64,000 bases of DNA from Fulvivirga ligni (lineage in GTDB: Bacteria; Bacteroidota; Bacteroidia; Cytophagales; Cyclobacteriaceae), in assembly GCF_021389935.1 (NCBI RefSeq), contig NZ_CP089979.1, positions 5,003,001-5,067,000 on the forward strand, given 5' to 3'. Made by a program: the position numbers and the translations under genes. Of this stretch, positions 25,731-34,800 are shown in pieces. Below the pieces are notes generated by a model. It was not told the DNA's origin and searched no databases. It saw only the letters and a list, made by a program, of their open reading frames with translations. Position 1 is the first letter of the stretch, and each line of letters starts with the position of its first letter.

Positions 25731-26273
25731 ATGAAATCTATGATCCATAAAACAACTAATGCTCCTAACGCGGGGTCTATGGCAGACATTGCCTTCTTAC
25801 TACTTATCTTTTTCATGATTACTACTACCATAGTGAGTGACAAAGGACTAATGATACAACTGCCACAGCACACTGATGAGTCGACAACCTTTCATTTAAA
25901 TGAACGAAACATTTTCAAAATTCTGGTTAACTCTAAAGATGAACTGATGGTGGAAGGAAAGCAACGTGAAGGTGCCCAAGATTTAAGAACAGAGATAAAG
26001 GCCTTTGTTTTAAACCATGGTAAAGACAATACCAGTAGTGACTCACCAAAAGATGCTGTGGTTTCTATAAAAACAGCCCGAGGCACCAGTCAGGCATCTT
26101 TTATACAAGTACTGGATGAAGCTAAAGCTGCTTACTATGAAATTTATGCAGAACGCGCAGGCATCACCACCGATGAATATAGAAAGCTTGGTAATTCTCC
26201 TGCTGATTTAAAGATTATTAGAAAAGCCAGCGAAGAAATACCCATGAATATTTCCATAGCTGAACCTGATTAA
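25731..26273 (+). CDS. ExbD/TolR-like biopolymer transport protein, without neighbouring ExbB
   Basis: A 180-aa protein with one N-terminal membrane segment containing the conserved Asp: SMADIAFLLLIFFMITTTI (Asp19 region). In ExbD/TolR, this acidic residue carries the proton in the ExbB-ExbD motor that powers TonB. The C-terminal periplasmic part has an inserted stretch (NHGKDNTSSDSPKDAVVS) compared with a standard 130-140 aa ExbD. No exbB or tonB gene is nearby, so the partner must be encoded elsewhere. It stands alone between the BatA-like gene and ssb. Confidence 0.85.
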   Translation: MKSMIHKTTNAPNAGSMADIAFLLLIFFMITTTIVSDKGLMIQLPQHTDESTTFHLNERNIFKILVNSKDELMVEGKQREGAQDLRTEIKAFVLNHGKDNTSSDSPKDAVVSIKTARGTSQASFIQVLDEAKAAYYEIYAERAGITTDEYRKLGNSPADLKIIRKASEEIPMNISIAEPD

Positions 26274-26281
26274 TCGTTAAG

Positions 26282-26316
26282 AGAGGCAGTAACATGTAGT
26301 TGATGCTACTGCCTCT
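26282..26316. terminator. Convergent terminator between exbD-like gene and ssb
   Basis: AGAGGCAGTA (26282-26291) pairs perfectly with TACTGCCTCT (26307-26316), extended inside by CAT/ATG. There is no long T-run, but its position between two converging stop codons suggests a bidirectional terminator. Confidence 0.6.
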
Positions 26317-26325
26317 TAAACCTTA

Positions 26326-26664
26326 TCATTTCTTGTTTTTTAACATTAAAATTTCGTTGACATTGATCTCCGTCACGTACTTTTTCTCGCCTTTAGCATT
26401 TTCATAAGATCGGTGGATAAGTTTCCCTTCGATAGCTACTTCGTTTCCTTTCTTTAGAAATTGAGAAGCGATGTCAGCAGTTTTACCCCATGCCACCAGG
26501 TTATGCCATTGTGTTTCTTCTACCCGCTCACCTGCAGCATTCTTATAACTATCAGTAGTGGCTAGTGAAAATGTGGCTAAAGATGAACCACTTGCCAAAC
26601 TTCTCATTTCAGGATCTTTACCTAATCTACCAATAAGCTGAACACTGTTTCTTAAATTTTTCAT
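26326..26664 (-). CDS. Single-stranded DNA-binding protein, tail-less
   Basis: A 112-aa OB-fold protein: MKNLRNSVQLIGRLGKDPEMR at the start, the conserved WHNLVAWGKTADIASQFLKKGNEVAIEGKL core, and a short terminus INVNEILMLKNKK. It lacks the Gly/Pro-rich linker and the acidic D-D-x-I-P-F tip used by chromosomal SSB to recruit partners, so it is probably a secondary SSB, not the main replication protein. The ATG at 26664 is used because upstream residues (MRSDIVILLKYFI) do not belong to the family. The 180-bp upstream region, shared with the divergent zinc-finger gene, contains a set of 10-bp repeats. Confidence 0.9.
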   Translation of the reverse strand: MKNLRNSVQLIGRLGKDPEMRSLASGSSLATFSLATTDSYKNAAGERVEETQWHNLVAWGKTADIASQFLKKGNEVAIEGKLIHRSYENAKGEKKYVTEINVNEILMLKNKK

Positions 26665-26783
26665 AATAAAATATTTTAGTAAAATGACTATATCCGATCT
26701 CATATCGAATTTGATGAAGGCAAAGTAAGTATGAGATTAAGGGAGTATTCGTATGATAAATGTTTGCATTCGCTTAACTTACA

Positions 26784-26813
26784 TTTATAAGCGTTTACAA
26801 ACGTTTATAAACG
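26784..26813. repeat. Three in-phase 10-bp direct repeats between ssb and the zinc-finger gene
   Basis: TTTATAAGCG, TTTACAAACG and TTTATAAACG follow one another without gap. The last unit is part of a perfect 12-bp palindrome CGTTTATAAACG (26802-26813), and CGCTTA at 26771-26776 pairs with TAAGCG in the first unit. Spacing of one helical turn suggests cooperative protein binding in this divergent promoter region. Confidence 0.7.
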
Positions 26814-26844
26814 GATATAATACTCATAACCAAACACTTATAAT

Positions 26845-27198
26845 ATGGAAGAAAAAGAATGTTTGGAATGCGGCACCAAGATATTTGGCCGCGCAGATAA
26901 GAAATTCTGTTCAGATTTATGTAGAAATGCCTACAACAATAAGCTTAACAGCGATAGTAATAATTACATTCGCTCAGTTAATGCTACACTGAAAAAGAAC
27001 AGGAAAATTCTTAATCAACTAAACCCTAATGGAAAGAGTAAAACTCATCGGGATCGATTAGTAGAAAAAGGCTTTGATTTTAATTACTACACTAATACCT
27101 ACACTACTAAGGCAGGTGCCATCTATTACTTTTGTTATGAATACGGCTACCTTCCTTTAGACAATAATTTCTTCGCTTTGGTAAAAAGAGATTCATAA
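26845..27198 (+). CDS. Small protein with N-terminal C4 zinc finger, unknown function
   Basis: The 117-aa product begins with a treble-clef-like zinc site: Cys6, Cys9, Cys22 and Cys26 in CLECGTKIFGRADKKFCSDLC. The second half (KGFDFNYYTNTYTTKAGAIYYFCYEYGYL) is rich in aromatic residues and typical of a conserved Bacteroidota hypothetical family I recognise only as unnamed. The N-terminal RNAYNNK may contact nucleic acid. It is divergent from ssb with the 10-bp repeats between them, and it has its own strong terminator, so a role in DNA or RNA handling is plausible but unproven. Confidence 0.85.
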   Translation: MEEKECLECGTKIFGRADKKFCSDLCRNAYNNKLNSDSNNYIRSVNATLKKNRKILNQLNPNGKSKTHRDRLVEKGFDFNYYTNTYTTKAGAIYYFCYEYGYLPLDNNFFALVKRDS

Positions 27199-27199
27199 G

Positions 27200-27233
27200 A
27201 AAAGAGCCATTTAAAATTTTAAATGGCTCTTTT
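27200..27233. terminator. Terminator after the zinc-finger gene (bidirectional)
   Basis: A 34-bp perfect palindrome: AAAAGAGCCATTTAAAA followed at once by its complement, ending in a T-run. It lies between converging genes and can terminate both. Confidence 0.9.
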
Positions 27234-27254
27234 TGATGTATATAGTTTTAACTA

Positions 27255-29027
27255 TTATTTCTTTAACACGGTGAACTCAACCCTACGATTGACTGCTCTG
27301 CCCTCGTCAGTATCATTAGTTTCCAGCGGCACTGTTTCACCATAACCTTTAGCCACCAGCCTGAAATCATCTATTCCCTGCTCTACTAAATATGCTACTA
27401 CAGCCTCTGCCCTACCTTGAGAAAGTGTAAGGTTATAATCATCAGATCCTTTACTATCCGTATGACCCGCAATTTCGATTTCAACTGAAGAGTTGTTGTT
27501 TAAAAACTCCACCACCTTATTAAGCTCTACAAAAGATTCAGACTTCAATGTAGTTTTATCAAAGTCAAAGAAAATATTCTTCAGACGTACTGTAGCTCCT
27601 ACTTCGATAGGTAGAAGGTATAGATCTTTGGTTAACAAGCTTCCTGATTCATTTAGATTTTGAATACTGTCACTGGCATTTAAAAAACCTTCAGCTGAGG
27701 CGGTAAGCATATACCAACCTTTGTCTTTCAGCTCTTTCTCAAAATATCCATCCGGCAACTCTTTGTTAACCCAATCTGACTTAGCCTTTTTCATTCTAAC
27801 AGTAAGGTTAGACTTGATCGGCTCATTAGTCTTGGCATTATAAACATTTACCGTAAGCATAGGATTCTGTTTCACAGGTTTCAATGCAAAGTCTTTAATC
27901 ACAGTGGTATCTCGGAACACATCTTTGATTTCTAAGCTTCCTTTTGCTGGATGATATCCTTCAGCAGTTATGGAGAAATTATAACTACCTTCTCCTTTTA
28001 GCTTGGTTTTGTATCCATTTAGATTATCTACGCTAACAGTATCTTTTTCTCCCTCATGACTGATAATAAGCTGAGCATTGATACCATTTTTAGCCTTCTC
28101 ATCTAGCACCATCCCTTTTAATGAAATATTGATTTCCTTTTCAATCAGTTGAAAAATATCGAGATTACCTCCGTCAATAGTTCTACCAGATTGAGCGGTA
28201 AATACATGACCTGAAGCATCTATAGACATATAAGAATCAAAGGCGGCGGTATTTAAAGGTCGGCCAACGTTTACAGGGTCTGACCATTTAGTCCAGCTAT
28301 TATCCAGACGTACTGTTTTATAGATATCAGCACTTCCAATACCCATATCCTTTCTATTGCTAGAAAAGTACATGGTTTTATCATCGGGAGCCATGTATGG
28401 TGCAAACTCATCCCTTGCTGTATTCAGGTTATTTGGCAATTTCACGGGTCTTGACCATTTTCCATCAGCTAAAACCTTGCTCATATAAAGGTCACTAAAA
28501 GTACTGTTCTCCTTTTCACTTAAATATAGAATCATGAATTTGCCATCAGAAGACATGGTAGCTCCATAGAATTTCCCATTATTCATATTCTTGAAATCTT
28601 CTACATCTATCTCATCAGGCTTAGACCATTCACTTCCGACTTTTCTAGTAAAAGAAAAACCCTTTGAGTTCTTAGAATCACCTCCTCTAATAAAAAGAGT
28701 GCCGTCTGGCAAAACCGTAAACACCTGATTAGAATGATGCTCATTGAGTGGTTTAGACATGTGTTTTGCCTCTCCCCACGTACCGTCAGATTGAAGTTCA
28801 GTAAACCAAATATCCTGGCTCCCCTCCTTCCCGTAGGTATTTTCAGGTGAATTATGAACGAAGAAATATAATGTTTTACCATCAAGAGAAATTACAGGTG
28901 CTCCTTCATGGTAGGCTTTATTCACCTTTCTCCCAAGGTTCTTTAATTCATAGCGTTCATTATACTCTTGGGAAAAACCAATAATACTATAGACAAAAAA
29001 TAAGGTTAGTGTGAAGGTTTTTTTCAT
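27255..29027 (-). CDS. OmpA family outer-membrane protein with PD40 repeats
   Basis: A 590-aa secreted protein: signal peptide (MKKTFTLTLFFVYSIIGFS), an N-terminal WD40-like PD40 propeller with repeated ISLDGKTLYFFV / MSSDGKFMILYL / MAPDDKTMYFSS blades (about residues 30-300), two carboxypeptidase-regulatory-like beta-sandwich segments (about 300-470), and a C-terminal OmpA peptidoglycan-binding domain with IEIAGHTDSKGSDDYNLTLSQGRAEAV. It would anchor the outer membrane to the cell wall. PorE-like proteins of the type IX secretion system share this domain order, but nothing here proves that role. Its stop lies 21 bp from the shared terminator. Confidence 0.92.
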   Translation of the reverse strand: MKKTFTLTLFFVYSIIGFSQEYNERYELKNLGRKVNKAYHEGAPVISLDGKTLYFFVHNSPENTYGKEGSQDIWFTELQSDGTWGEAKHMSKPLNEHHSNQVFTVLPDGTLFIRGGDSKNSKGFSFTRKVGSEWSKPDEIDVEDFKNMNNGKFYGATMSSDGKFMILYLSEKENSTFSDLYMSKVLADGKWSRPVKLPNNLNTARDEFAPYMAPDDKTMYFSSNRKDMGIGSADIYKTVRLDNSWTKWSDPVNVGRPLNTAAFDSYMSIDASGHVFTAQSGRTIDGGNLDIFQLIEKEINISLKGMVLDEKAKNGINAQLIISHEGEKDTVSVDNLNGYKTKLKGEGSYNFSITAEGYHPAKGSLEIKDVFRDTTVIKDFALKPVKQNPMLTVNVYNAKTNEPIKSNLTVRMKKAKSDWVNKELPDGYFEKELKDKGWYMLTASAEGFLNASDSIQNLNESGSLLTKDLYLLPIEVGATVRLKNIFFDFDKTTLKSESFVELNKVVEFLNNNSSVEIEIAGHTDSKGSDDYNLTLSQGRAEAVVAYLVEQGIDDFRLVAKGYGETVPLETNDTDEGRAVNRRVEFTVLKK

Positions 29028-29145
29028 TAAAAAATTGCTTTAGCCGGTTGAAATATAAAAAAATATAGCTGTTGTTTAGAACGTTTATACCAGAAGTAGC
29101 CATAATGTAATAATTAATGTATCTTTTTATTTATATTCACGTTAT

Positions 29146-29928
29146 ATGAACATGCCTAAAACACTCTTTACCGCACTTATATTAACGTTTTTTGGAGTTG
29201 CAGCTTTTGCTCAGGAAGCTGAAATAGAAATTACAGGACGAATTATAGATTCTGAAACCAACGAACCTGTGCCTTATGTGCATGTCATTAATAAAACAGT
29301 AAACAAGGGAGTAGTAAGTAATACAGAAGGTAGATTTTGGGTTACTATGGATAAATCTGACACTTTGGTGTTTTCATCCATTGGATTTGAGTCATATGCT
29401 TACACTATAAAGGAGGATGTAGCTACCGACAAAATAGATATTACCATTGCACTCAATATGTCTACTATGGAGCTTCAGCCTGTAAAAGTATTTGCTTTCA
29501 GGGATGAAAAAGCATTAAAACAGGCTATACTCAACATGCAGGTGCCAATTGGAGCCGGAGATGATAAAGAGCCTGTAATTGCCACTGGTTTTGTGAGACC
29601 AAAATGGACAAGCGCTGAGGGAGGTATTTCAATGGGAGGACCTTTTTCTGCCATCTACAACAAGGTGAGTAAAGAAGCAAAAGAAAAGAAAAAATTACAG
29701 CAGTTTCAGCGAAGCTATGATAGGCAGCTTTTAGCCAAGTCAAAATACAATGAAAAGGTAGTGATAGAACTTACCGGATTACCTGAAGATAAGGTGGAAG
29801 ACTTTATGCAATATTGTAAGCTGGAAGAAAGCTTTATTATGAACTCTACGGAATACGAAATAGCCGTAGCTGTAAACCAGTGCCTTACTAAATTTATAAA
29901 ATTAGAGGAAGACGACACTGATCAATAG
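29146..29928 (+). CDS. Secreted CarboxypepD_reg-like domain protein
   Basis: The 260-aa product has a signal peptide (MPKTLFTALILTFFGVAAFA, before QE) and one carboxypeptidase-D regulatory-like domain (residues 25-110) with the recognisable GRIIDSETNEPVPYVHVINK and GVVSNTEGRFWVTM. The rest is helical and charged (FSAIYNKVSKEAKEKKKLQQF to EDFMQYCKLEESFI), a layout common to Bacteroidota surface-associated proteins of unknown role. Either Met1 or Met3 could start translation. A terminator follows the stop closely, so it is transcribed alone. Confidence 0.82.
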   Translation: MNMPKTLFTALILTFFGVAAFAQEAEIEITGRIIDSETNEPVPYVHVINKTVNKGVVSNTEGRFWVTMDKSDTLVFSSIGFESYAYTIKEDVATDKIDITIALNMSTMELQPVKVFAFRDEKALKQAILNMQVPIGAGDDKEPVIATGFVRPKWTSAEGGISMGGPFSAIYNKVSKEAKEKKKLQQFQRSYDRQLLAKSKYNEKVVIELTGLPEDKVEDFMQYCKLEESFIMNSTEYEIAVAVNQCLTKFIKLEEDDTDQ

Positions 29929-29963
29929 CCCTTGCAGAAATCCACGTATTTAAAAGACAATAA

Positions 29964-29995
29964 AAAAACAGCCACCTTTTTAGATGGCTGTTTTT
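29964..29995 (+). terminator. Intrinsic terminator
   Basis: AAAAACAGCCA pairs with TGGCTGTTTTT across a 10-nt loop, 35 bp after the stop of the preceding gene. Confidence 0.9.
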
Positions 29996-30150
29996 GCAAG
30001 CAAAGAGGTTAAACATTTTTTAGTTACATCAATAAAGATAATCGGAATTTGCTAAAAATCCATTCTAGTTGATGACTAATTTTCATAAAAAGTACAATCA
30101 ATTTTAAAAACTTTAGTGAAACGGAAAAGCTCATAATAAGCACCCATAAT

Positions 30151-30927
30151 ATGATAGCTTTTCGTATTTTCGCGGCTTTAATGAAAGCTCTTAAGAAAAT
30201 AGCATCTATACTTTATCGCATTTGGGTAATACTGATCTTCTCAGTATTCATGATCATACTGTTGCCTCTTATTGTTTTACCCATTCTTCTAGGCCCTAAA
30301 TATGGTAGCCTTACCTATTTCGGTTTGCGCCTTTGGTCGTTGATATTTAGCTTTTTTACATTCATCAGATATTCGGTGGTAGATAAGCAGAAAGTAGATA
30401 AAAGCAAATCATACATTTATGCTTGTAATCACACTTCCTTTTTAGATCTCCCTGGCCTGGTGCAAGGTGTGCCCACTCAGTTTAGACCCTTGGCAAAAAA
30501 GGAATTGTTGAAGATTCCGGTATTTGGTTTAATTGTGCGGGTTGTAACCATTATTGTAGATCGTTCTAGTGCGGAAAGCAGAAGAGACAGCATTTTAAAG
30601 CTAAAGAGAGTATTGGAAGAAGGTATTTCTATCTTGATATTTCCTGAAGGAACACAAAACAGAACGGAACTACCACTTCAACCCTTTTATGATGGTGCTT
30701 TTAGAATAGCCATTGAGACTAAGGCCACCATTATGCCTACAGTAATTACTAATGCAGGCAGACTTATGCCTCCTAGTACTTTGAACCTGAAGCCAGGAAG
30801 AGTGAAAGTAATTTTCGGTGATGAGATAGATGCCTCTGAATACAGCTTGAAGGAATTGCCTTTCCTAAAAGAGAAGGTATTTAATCATATGATAGATATT
30901 ATAAAAAAGCATGATATAAAAAGCTAA
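30151..30927 (+). CDS. 1-acyl-sn-glycerol-3-phosphate acyltransferase (PlsC type)
   Basis: A 258-aa inner-membrane enzyme that adds the second acyl chain to lysophosphatidic acid. It has an N-terminal membrane anchor (VILIFSVFMIILLPLIVLPILL) followed by the acyltransferase motifs in order: motif I HTSFLD (HX4D, about residues 93-98), motif III FPEGTQNR (about residues 168-175), and a late motif IV VIMPTVI-like IMPTVITNAG. Two ATG codons (30151 and 30181) are possible; the longer is listed. Its stop is part of a bidirectional hairpin, and the converging pirin gene follows. Confidence 0.9.
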   Translation: MIAFRIFAALMKALKKIASILYRIWVILIFSVFMIILLPLIVLPILLGPKYGSLTYFGLRLWSLIFSFFTFIRYSVVDKQKVDKSKSYIYACNHTSFLDLPGLVQGVPTQFRPLAKKELLKIPVFGLIVRVVTIIVDRSSAESRRDSILKLKRVLEEGISILIFPEGTQNRTELPLQPFYDGAFRIAIETKATIMPTVITNAGRLMPPSTLNLKPGRVKVIFGDEIDASEYSLKELPFLKEKVFNHMIDIIKKHDIKS

Positions 30928-30949
30928 GGCTCAGATAGAACCTTAGCTT
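30921..30949. terminator. Hairpin between the acyltransferase and pirin genes
   Basis: AAGCTAAGG and CCTTAGCTT form a 9-bp stem with an 11-nt loop. The acyltransferase stop codon TAA is inside the left arm. It probably terminates both converging genes. Confidence 0.7.
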
Positions 30950-30959
30950 ATAATTATCA

Positions 30960-31679
30960 TTAGCCTCTGCTACTCATAGGTACTTCTATTAGAAGTATAT
31001 CTGCATTTTCAGTGGCCTTTATATCTAGTTTATCTATTTCATAAATACCCAGACCGTCTCGCTTGCCCAACTGCTCACCTGCTACTTCAACACTGCCTGA
31101 TAAGGTAAAAACATACACTCCATGATTAGGTGATTTCAAATCATAGGTTAGATCTGTACCTGCCTCTAAATTACCAAGGCTGAAGTAAGCATCCTGATTA
31201 ATCCATAATGCCTCACCTTCTTTATCTGGGCTAACTACGGTTTGTATCTGGTTTACCCTACCTGCAGGATCAAATGTTTTCTGTCCATACCTAGGCTCAA
31301 TATTTCTTTCTTTAGGAAAAACCCAGATCTGAAGAAAATTAACCGCTTCGTTATGGTTAGGGTTAAACTCTGAATGCATGATTCCAGTGCCCGCTGACAT
31401 AATTTGTACGTCATCAGTTTTAATTACTGAAGCATTTCCCATACTATCCTCATGCTTTAAACTGCCTGACAATGGTATGGACACAATCTCCATATTATCA
31501 TGCGGGTGCTTTCCAAAACCTGCTCCACCGGTAACGATGTCGTCGTTAAGTACTCTAAGCATTCCAAAGTTAGTTCTGGTAGGATCATAATAACTTCCAA
31601 AACTAAATGTGTGATGCGTATTTAACCAGCCATGGTCTGCATGGCCTCTTGTATTAGCTCTGTGAATTATCTTTTTCAT
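30960..31679 (-). CDS. Pirin family protein (cupin, quercetinase-like)
   Basis: A 239-aa bicupin. The metal-binding set appears in the N-terminal cupin: HADHGWLNTHHTFSFG near residue 15, KHPHDNMEIVSIPLSG near residue 60, and a late MHSEFN at residue 110. These fit the HxHxxxxE and later H pattern for iron. Pirins act as redox-linked cofactors or quercetin 2,3-dioxygenase-like enzymes. The ATG at 31679 is preferred because upstream MIKHQTK is not in the family. Its promoter carries the same palindrome and spacing as the YceI gene, indicating shared regulation. Confidence 0.92.
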   Translation of the reverse strand: MKKIIHRANTRGHADHGWLNTHHTFSFGSYYDPTRTNFGMLRVLNDDIVTGGAGFGKHPHDNMEIVSIPLSGSLKHEDSMGNASVIKTDDVQIMSAGTGIMHSEFNPNHNEAVNFLQIWVFPKERNIEPRYGQKTFDPAGRVNQIQTVVSPDKEGEALWINQDAYFSLGNLEAGTDLTYDLKSPNHGVYVFTLSGSVEVAGEQLGKRDGLGIYEIDKLDIKATENADILLIEVPMSSRG

Positions 31680-31737
31680 CTTTGTTTGGTGTTTTATCAA
31701 GTTATGAATCCTGCAATTAAGTCAACGATTCATGACT

Positions 31738-31745
31738 CAAATATA
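31738..31745 (-). promoter_or_regulatory. -7 promoter box of the pirin gene
   Basis: On the minus strand this reads TATATTTG, an exact TAnnTTTG. It is 59 bp upstream of the pirin start codon and exactly 3 bp from the palindrome, the same geometry as at the YceI gene. Confidence 0.7.
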
Positions 31746-31748
31746 ATC

Positions 31749-31762
31749 AATGTTTAAACATT
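31749..31762. promoter_or_regulatory. Palindromic operator upstream of the pirin gene
   Basis: AATGTTTAAACATT, identical to the palindrome at 4980-4993. On the minus strand the flanks also match (ATT before, ATTAT-TTTG after). I found no third intergenic copy in the window. Confidence 0.72.
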
Positions 31763-31773
31763 AATACGAAGAC

Positions 31774-31803
31774 AAGTTGAATAATGTTTCCAATATTCAA
31801 CTT
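31774..31803 (-). terminator. Probable terminator of pyruvate carboxylase
   Basis: AAGTTGAATA and TATTCAACTT form a perfect 10-bp stem with a 10-nt loop, 6 bp past the stop of the minus-strand pyc gene. It lacks a long T-run, so strength is uncertain. Confidence 0.6.
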
Positions 31804-31808
31804 AAAAT

Positions 31809-34800
31809 TTATTCGAACTCTACTACCAGATCGTCTTGCTCCAGCATTTCTCCTGCTGCTAAGTGTACCTTCTTCACCTTTCCACTTACTGGAGAATTTA
31901 TGGTAGACTCCATTTTCATAGCTTCTATAGAGAATAATGGCGCATTTTCTTTCACCTCATCACCTTCTTTCACTTTCACTTCAGCTAATTTACCTTGCAG
32001 TGGAGAGCCTACGTGTTTGTCGGTGGTTGCTTTTAGATGTGATGCTTTCTCAGCCTTTACATTTTCATCCTTCACTTCCATGATCCTGGTTTGGCCATTC
32101 ATTTCGAAGTAAACTCTGCAAATGCCTTTCTCATCCGGAGCTGATTTGTATAGCTTTTTAATGATAATGGCTTTACCATGACCTATTTCAACAAATATTT
32201 CCTGGTTATCTTTAAGACCGTAAAGGAAAGCCTGTGTTGGGAGCCTCCAAACTTCACCATATTCCTGCCAGTGATCATAAAAGTCTTTGAACACCTTGGG
32301 ATATAACTTGTAAGAGAGAAAGTCGAGCTCATCGCAATATTCATCGAATTCGGTTTGAAAATCTTTGAATTCGGCCTCAAAGTCAACAGGTTCCAGGTGT
32401 GCATTAGGTCTGTCTGTAAACGGCTTCTCCCCTTTCAATATAATCTTGGAAAGATCTTCAGGGAAGCCACCATATGGCTGGCCCAGCTCTCCTTTGAAGA
32501 GGCTTACCACTGATTCTGGAAATGATAAGGTGTGTCCTCTCTCATAGATATCTTCGGGTGTCAGGTCGTTAGAAGTCATGAATAAGGCCATATCCCCTAC
32601 CACCTTAGAGGATGGTGTAACCTTCACTAACTCACCAAACATTTTATTGACCACTGCATAATTCTCTTTCACTTTGGCGAACTTATCCTCCAAGCCCAAG
32701 CCTCTGGCCTGCGGCCTTAAATTAGAATACTGACCTCCAGGGATCTCATGCTCGTACACCTCAGCTGTGCCTGCTTTCAACTCAGATTCGAATGGATAAT
32801 AATATTCCCTCACATCTTCCCAATAGTTGGAATATTTATTCAATGAATGGATATCAAACTTATTCTCCCTTTCATGACCCTCAAGCGCAGCCAGCATAGA
32901 ATTAAAGTTTGGCTGGGAAGTAAGCCCAGACATGGAACTTATGGCAACATCTACCACGTCTACTCCGGCATTAATGGCCTTCCAGTAAGTAGTACTTTGT
33001 ATGCTGGAAGTATCGTGCGTATGCAAATGAATAGGTAGATCAACTGCCTTTTTCAATTCAGTAATCAACACCTCAGCACTTTTTGGTTTTAATAATCCTG
33101 CCATGTCTTTGATAGCCAGGATATGAGCGCCTTCATCTTCCAGCTTTCTGGCCAAATCCAGATAATACTGCAAGTCATACTTGGTATTTTCTTTAAAAAT
33201 ATCGCCGGTATAGCATAAACAAGCCTCGGCCAGCGAATCTGTTCTTTCTCTGACAGTTTTTATACTCACTTTCATAGCTTCCACCCAGTTTAAAGAATCG
33301 AATATTCTGAAAACATCAATACCTGTTTCTGCCGATTTCTCTATAAATTTTTCTATTAAATTATCTGGATAGGCCTTGTAACCTACTCCATTAGAGCCTC
33401 TTAGCAACATTTGAAGTAAAATATTGGGCATAGCTTCTCTGAAAAGGCTTAACCTGTCCCACGGATTTTCATTTAAAAATCTCATGCAGACATCAAAAGT
33501 AGCTCCGCCCCAAACCTCCATAGAAAAAGTATTAGGATGATTCTTGGCGTATCCTTCGGCCACCTTGAGCATGTCAATAGTCCGTACTCTGGTGGCTAGC
33601 AATGACTGATGTGCATCTCTAAAAGTAGTGTCAGTAAATTGTATTTGTTTCTCATCCTTTAGCCATTTCACAAACCCTTCGCGCCCTAATTGCTTTAGTT
33701 TATCTTTAGTACCCTCAGGGTAGCCTCCTAAACGATCAAATTCAGGTACTTTAGGATCTCTGAAAACTTTGGTGGTATCTATTTTCTTTACATTCGGATT
33801 TCCATTTACCGATAAATTGGCCAGATAATTTAAAAATTTAGTTCCTCTATTGAGCCTTCTTGGCATATCAAAAAGCTCCGGGTGGTCTTGTATGAAGTTT
33901 ACGGTGGCTTCACCTTTATAGAAAACCGGGTTGGTGATTACATTAGCCAGAAAACCGATATTGGTTTCTACTCCTCTTATCCTAAATTCGCTTAGGGCAC
34001 GCTCTAACCTTTCTGCAGCTCCTTTTAATGTTCTTCCCCAGCTCGATACCTTCACCAAAAGAGAATCAAAGAAGGGCGATATATTAACGCCTGCATAGCA
34101 ATTACCAGCATCTAGTCTAATACCAAAGCCACTAGCGCTGCGATAGGCTATGATGGTTCCATAATCTGGCTGGAAGTTATTGGCGGGATCTTCGGTGGTA
34201 ATTCTACACTGGATAGCGTATCCGTTACATTTTACATCGGCCTGTTCCTTAATAAATATCCTTCTATCTGCCAGATCAAACCCTCTCGCTATAAGTATTT
34301 GAGACCTCACAATATCGATCCCTGTAACCTCTTCTGTAATGGTGTGTTCTACCTGAACTCTGGGGTTTACTTCAATGAAATATATGTCCTCATCTCTATC
34401 AACCAGAAACTCTACTGTACCTACATTATTATAGTTTACCTGCTTAGCGATAGATAAGGCATAATGATATAATTTATCTTTAGTTTCCTGTGAGATGGTC
34501 ATACAAGGAGCCACTTCCACTACTTTTTGAAACCTACGCTGTACTGAGCAGTCTCTTTCAAACAGGTGAACAATGTTACCATAGTTATCACCCATGATTT
34601 GCACCTCTATATGCTTGGGCTGATCTATGAATTTCTCCAGAAAGATAGTATCATCACCAAAAGCATTTCCCGCCTCCTTCTTTGCATCTACAAAAGCGGA
34701 TTTTAGCTGGTTATCATCTCTCACCACCCTCATACCTCTACCTCCACCACCAGCAGCGGCCTTCACCATAATCGGGTAGCCTATTCTAGAAGCTTCCTTA

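Noticed and set aside
26753-26992. Small ORF overlapping the zinc-finger gene start
   Set aside because: It runs through the repeat-rich promoter region and into the better-supported gene in another frame, with no recognisable protein features.
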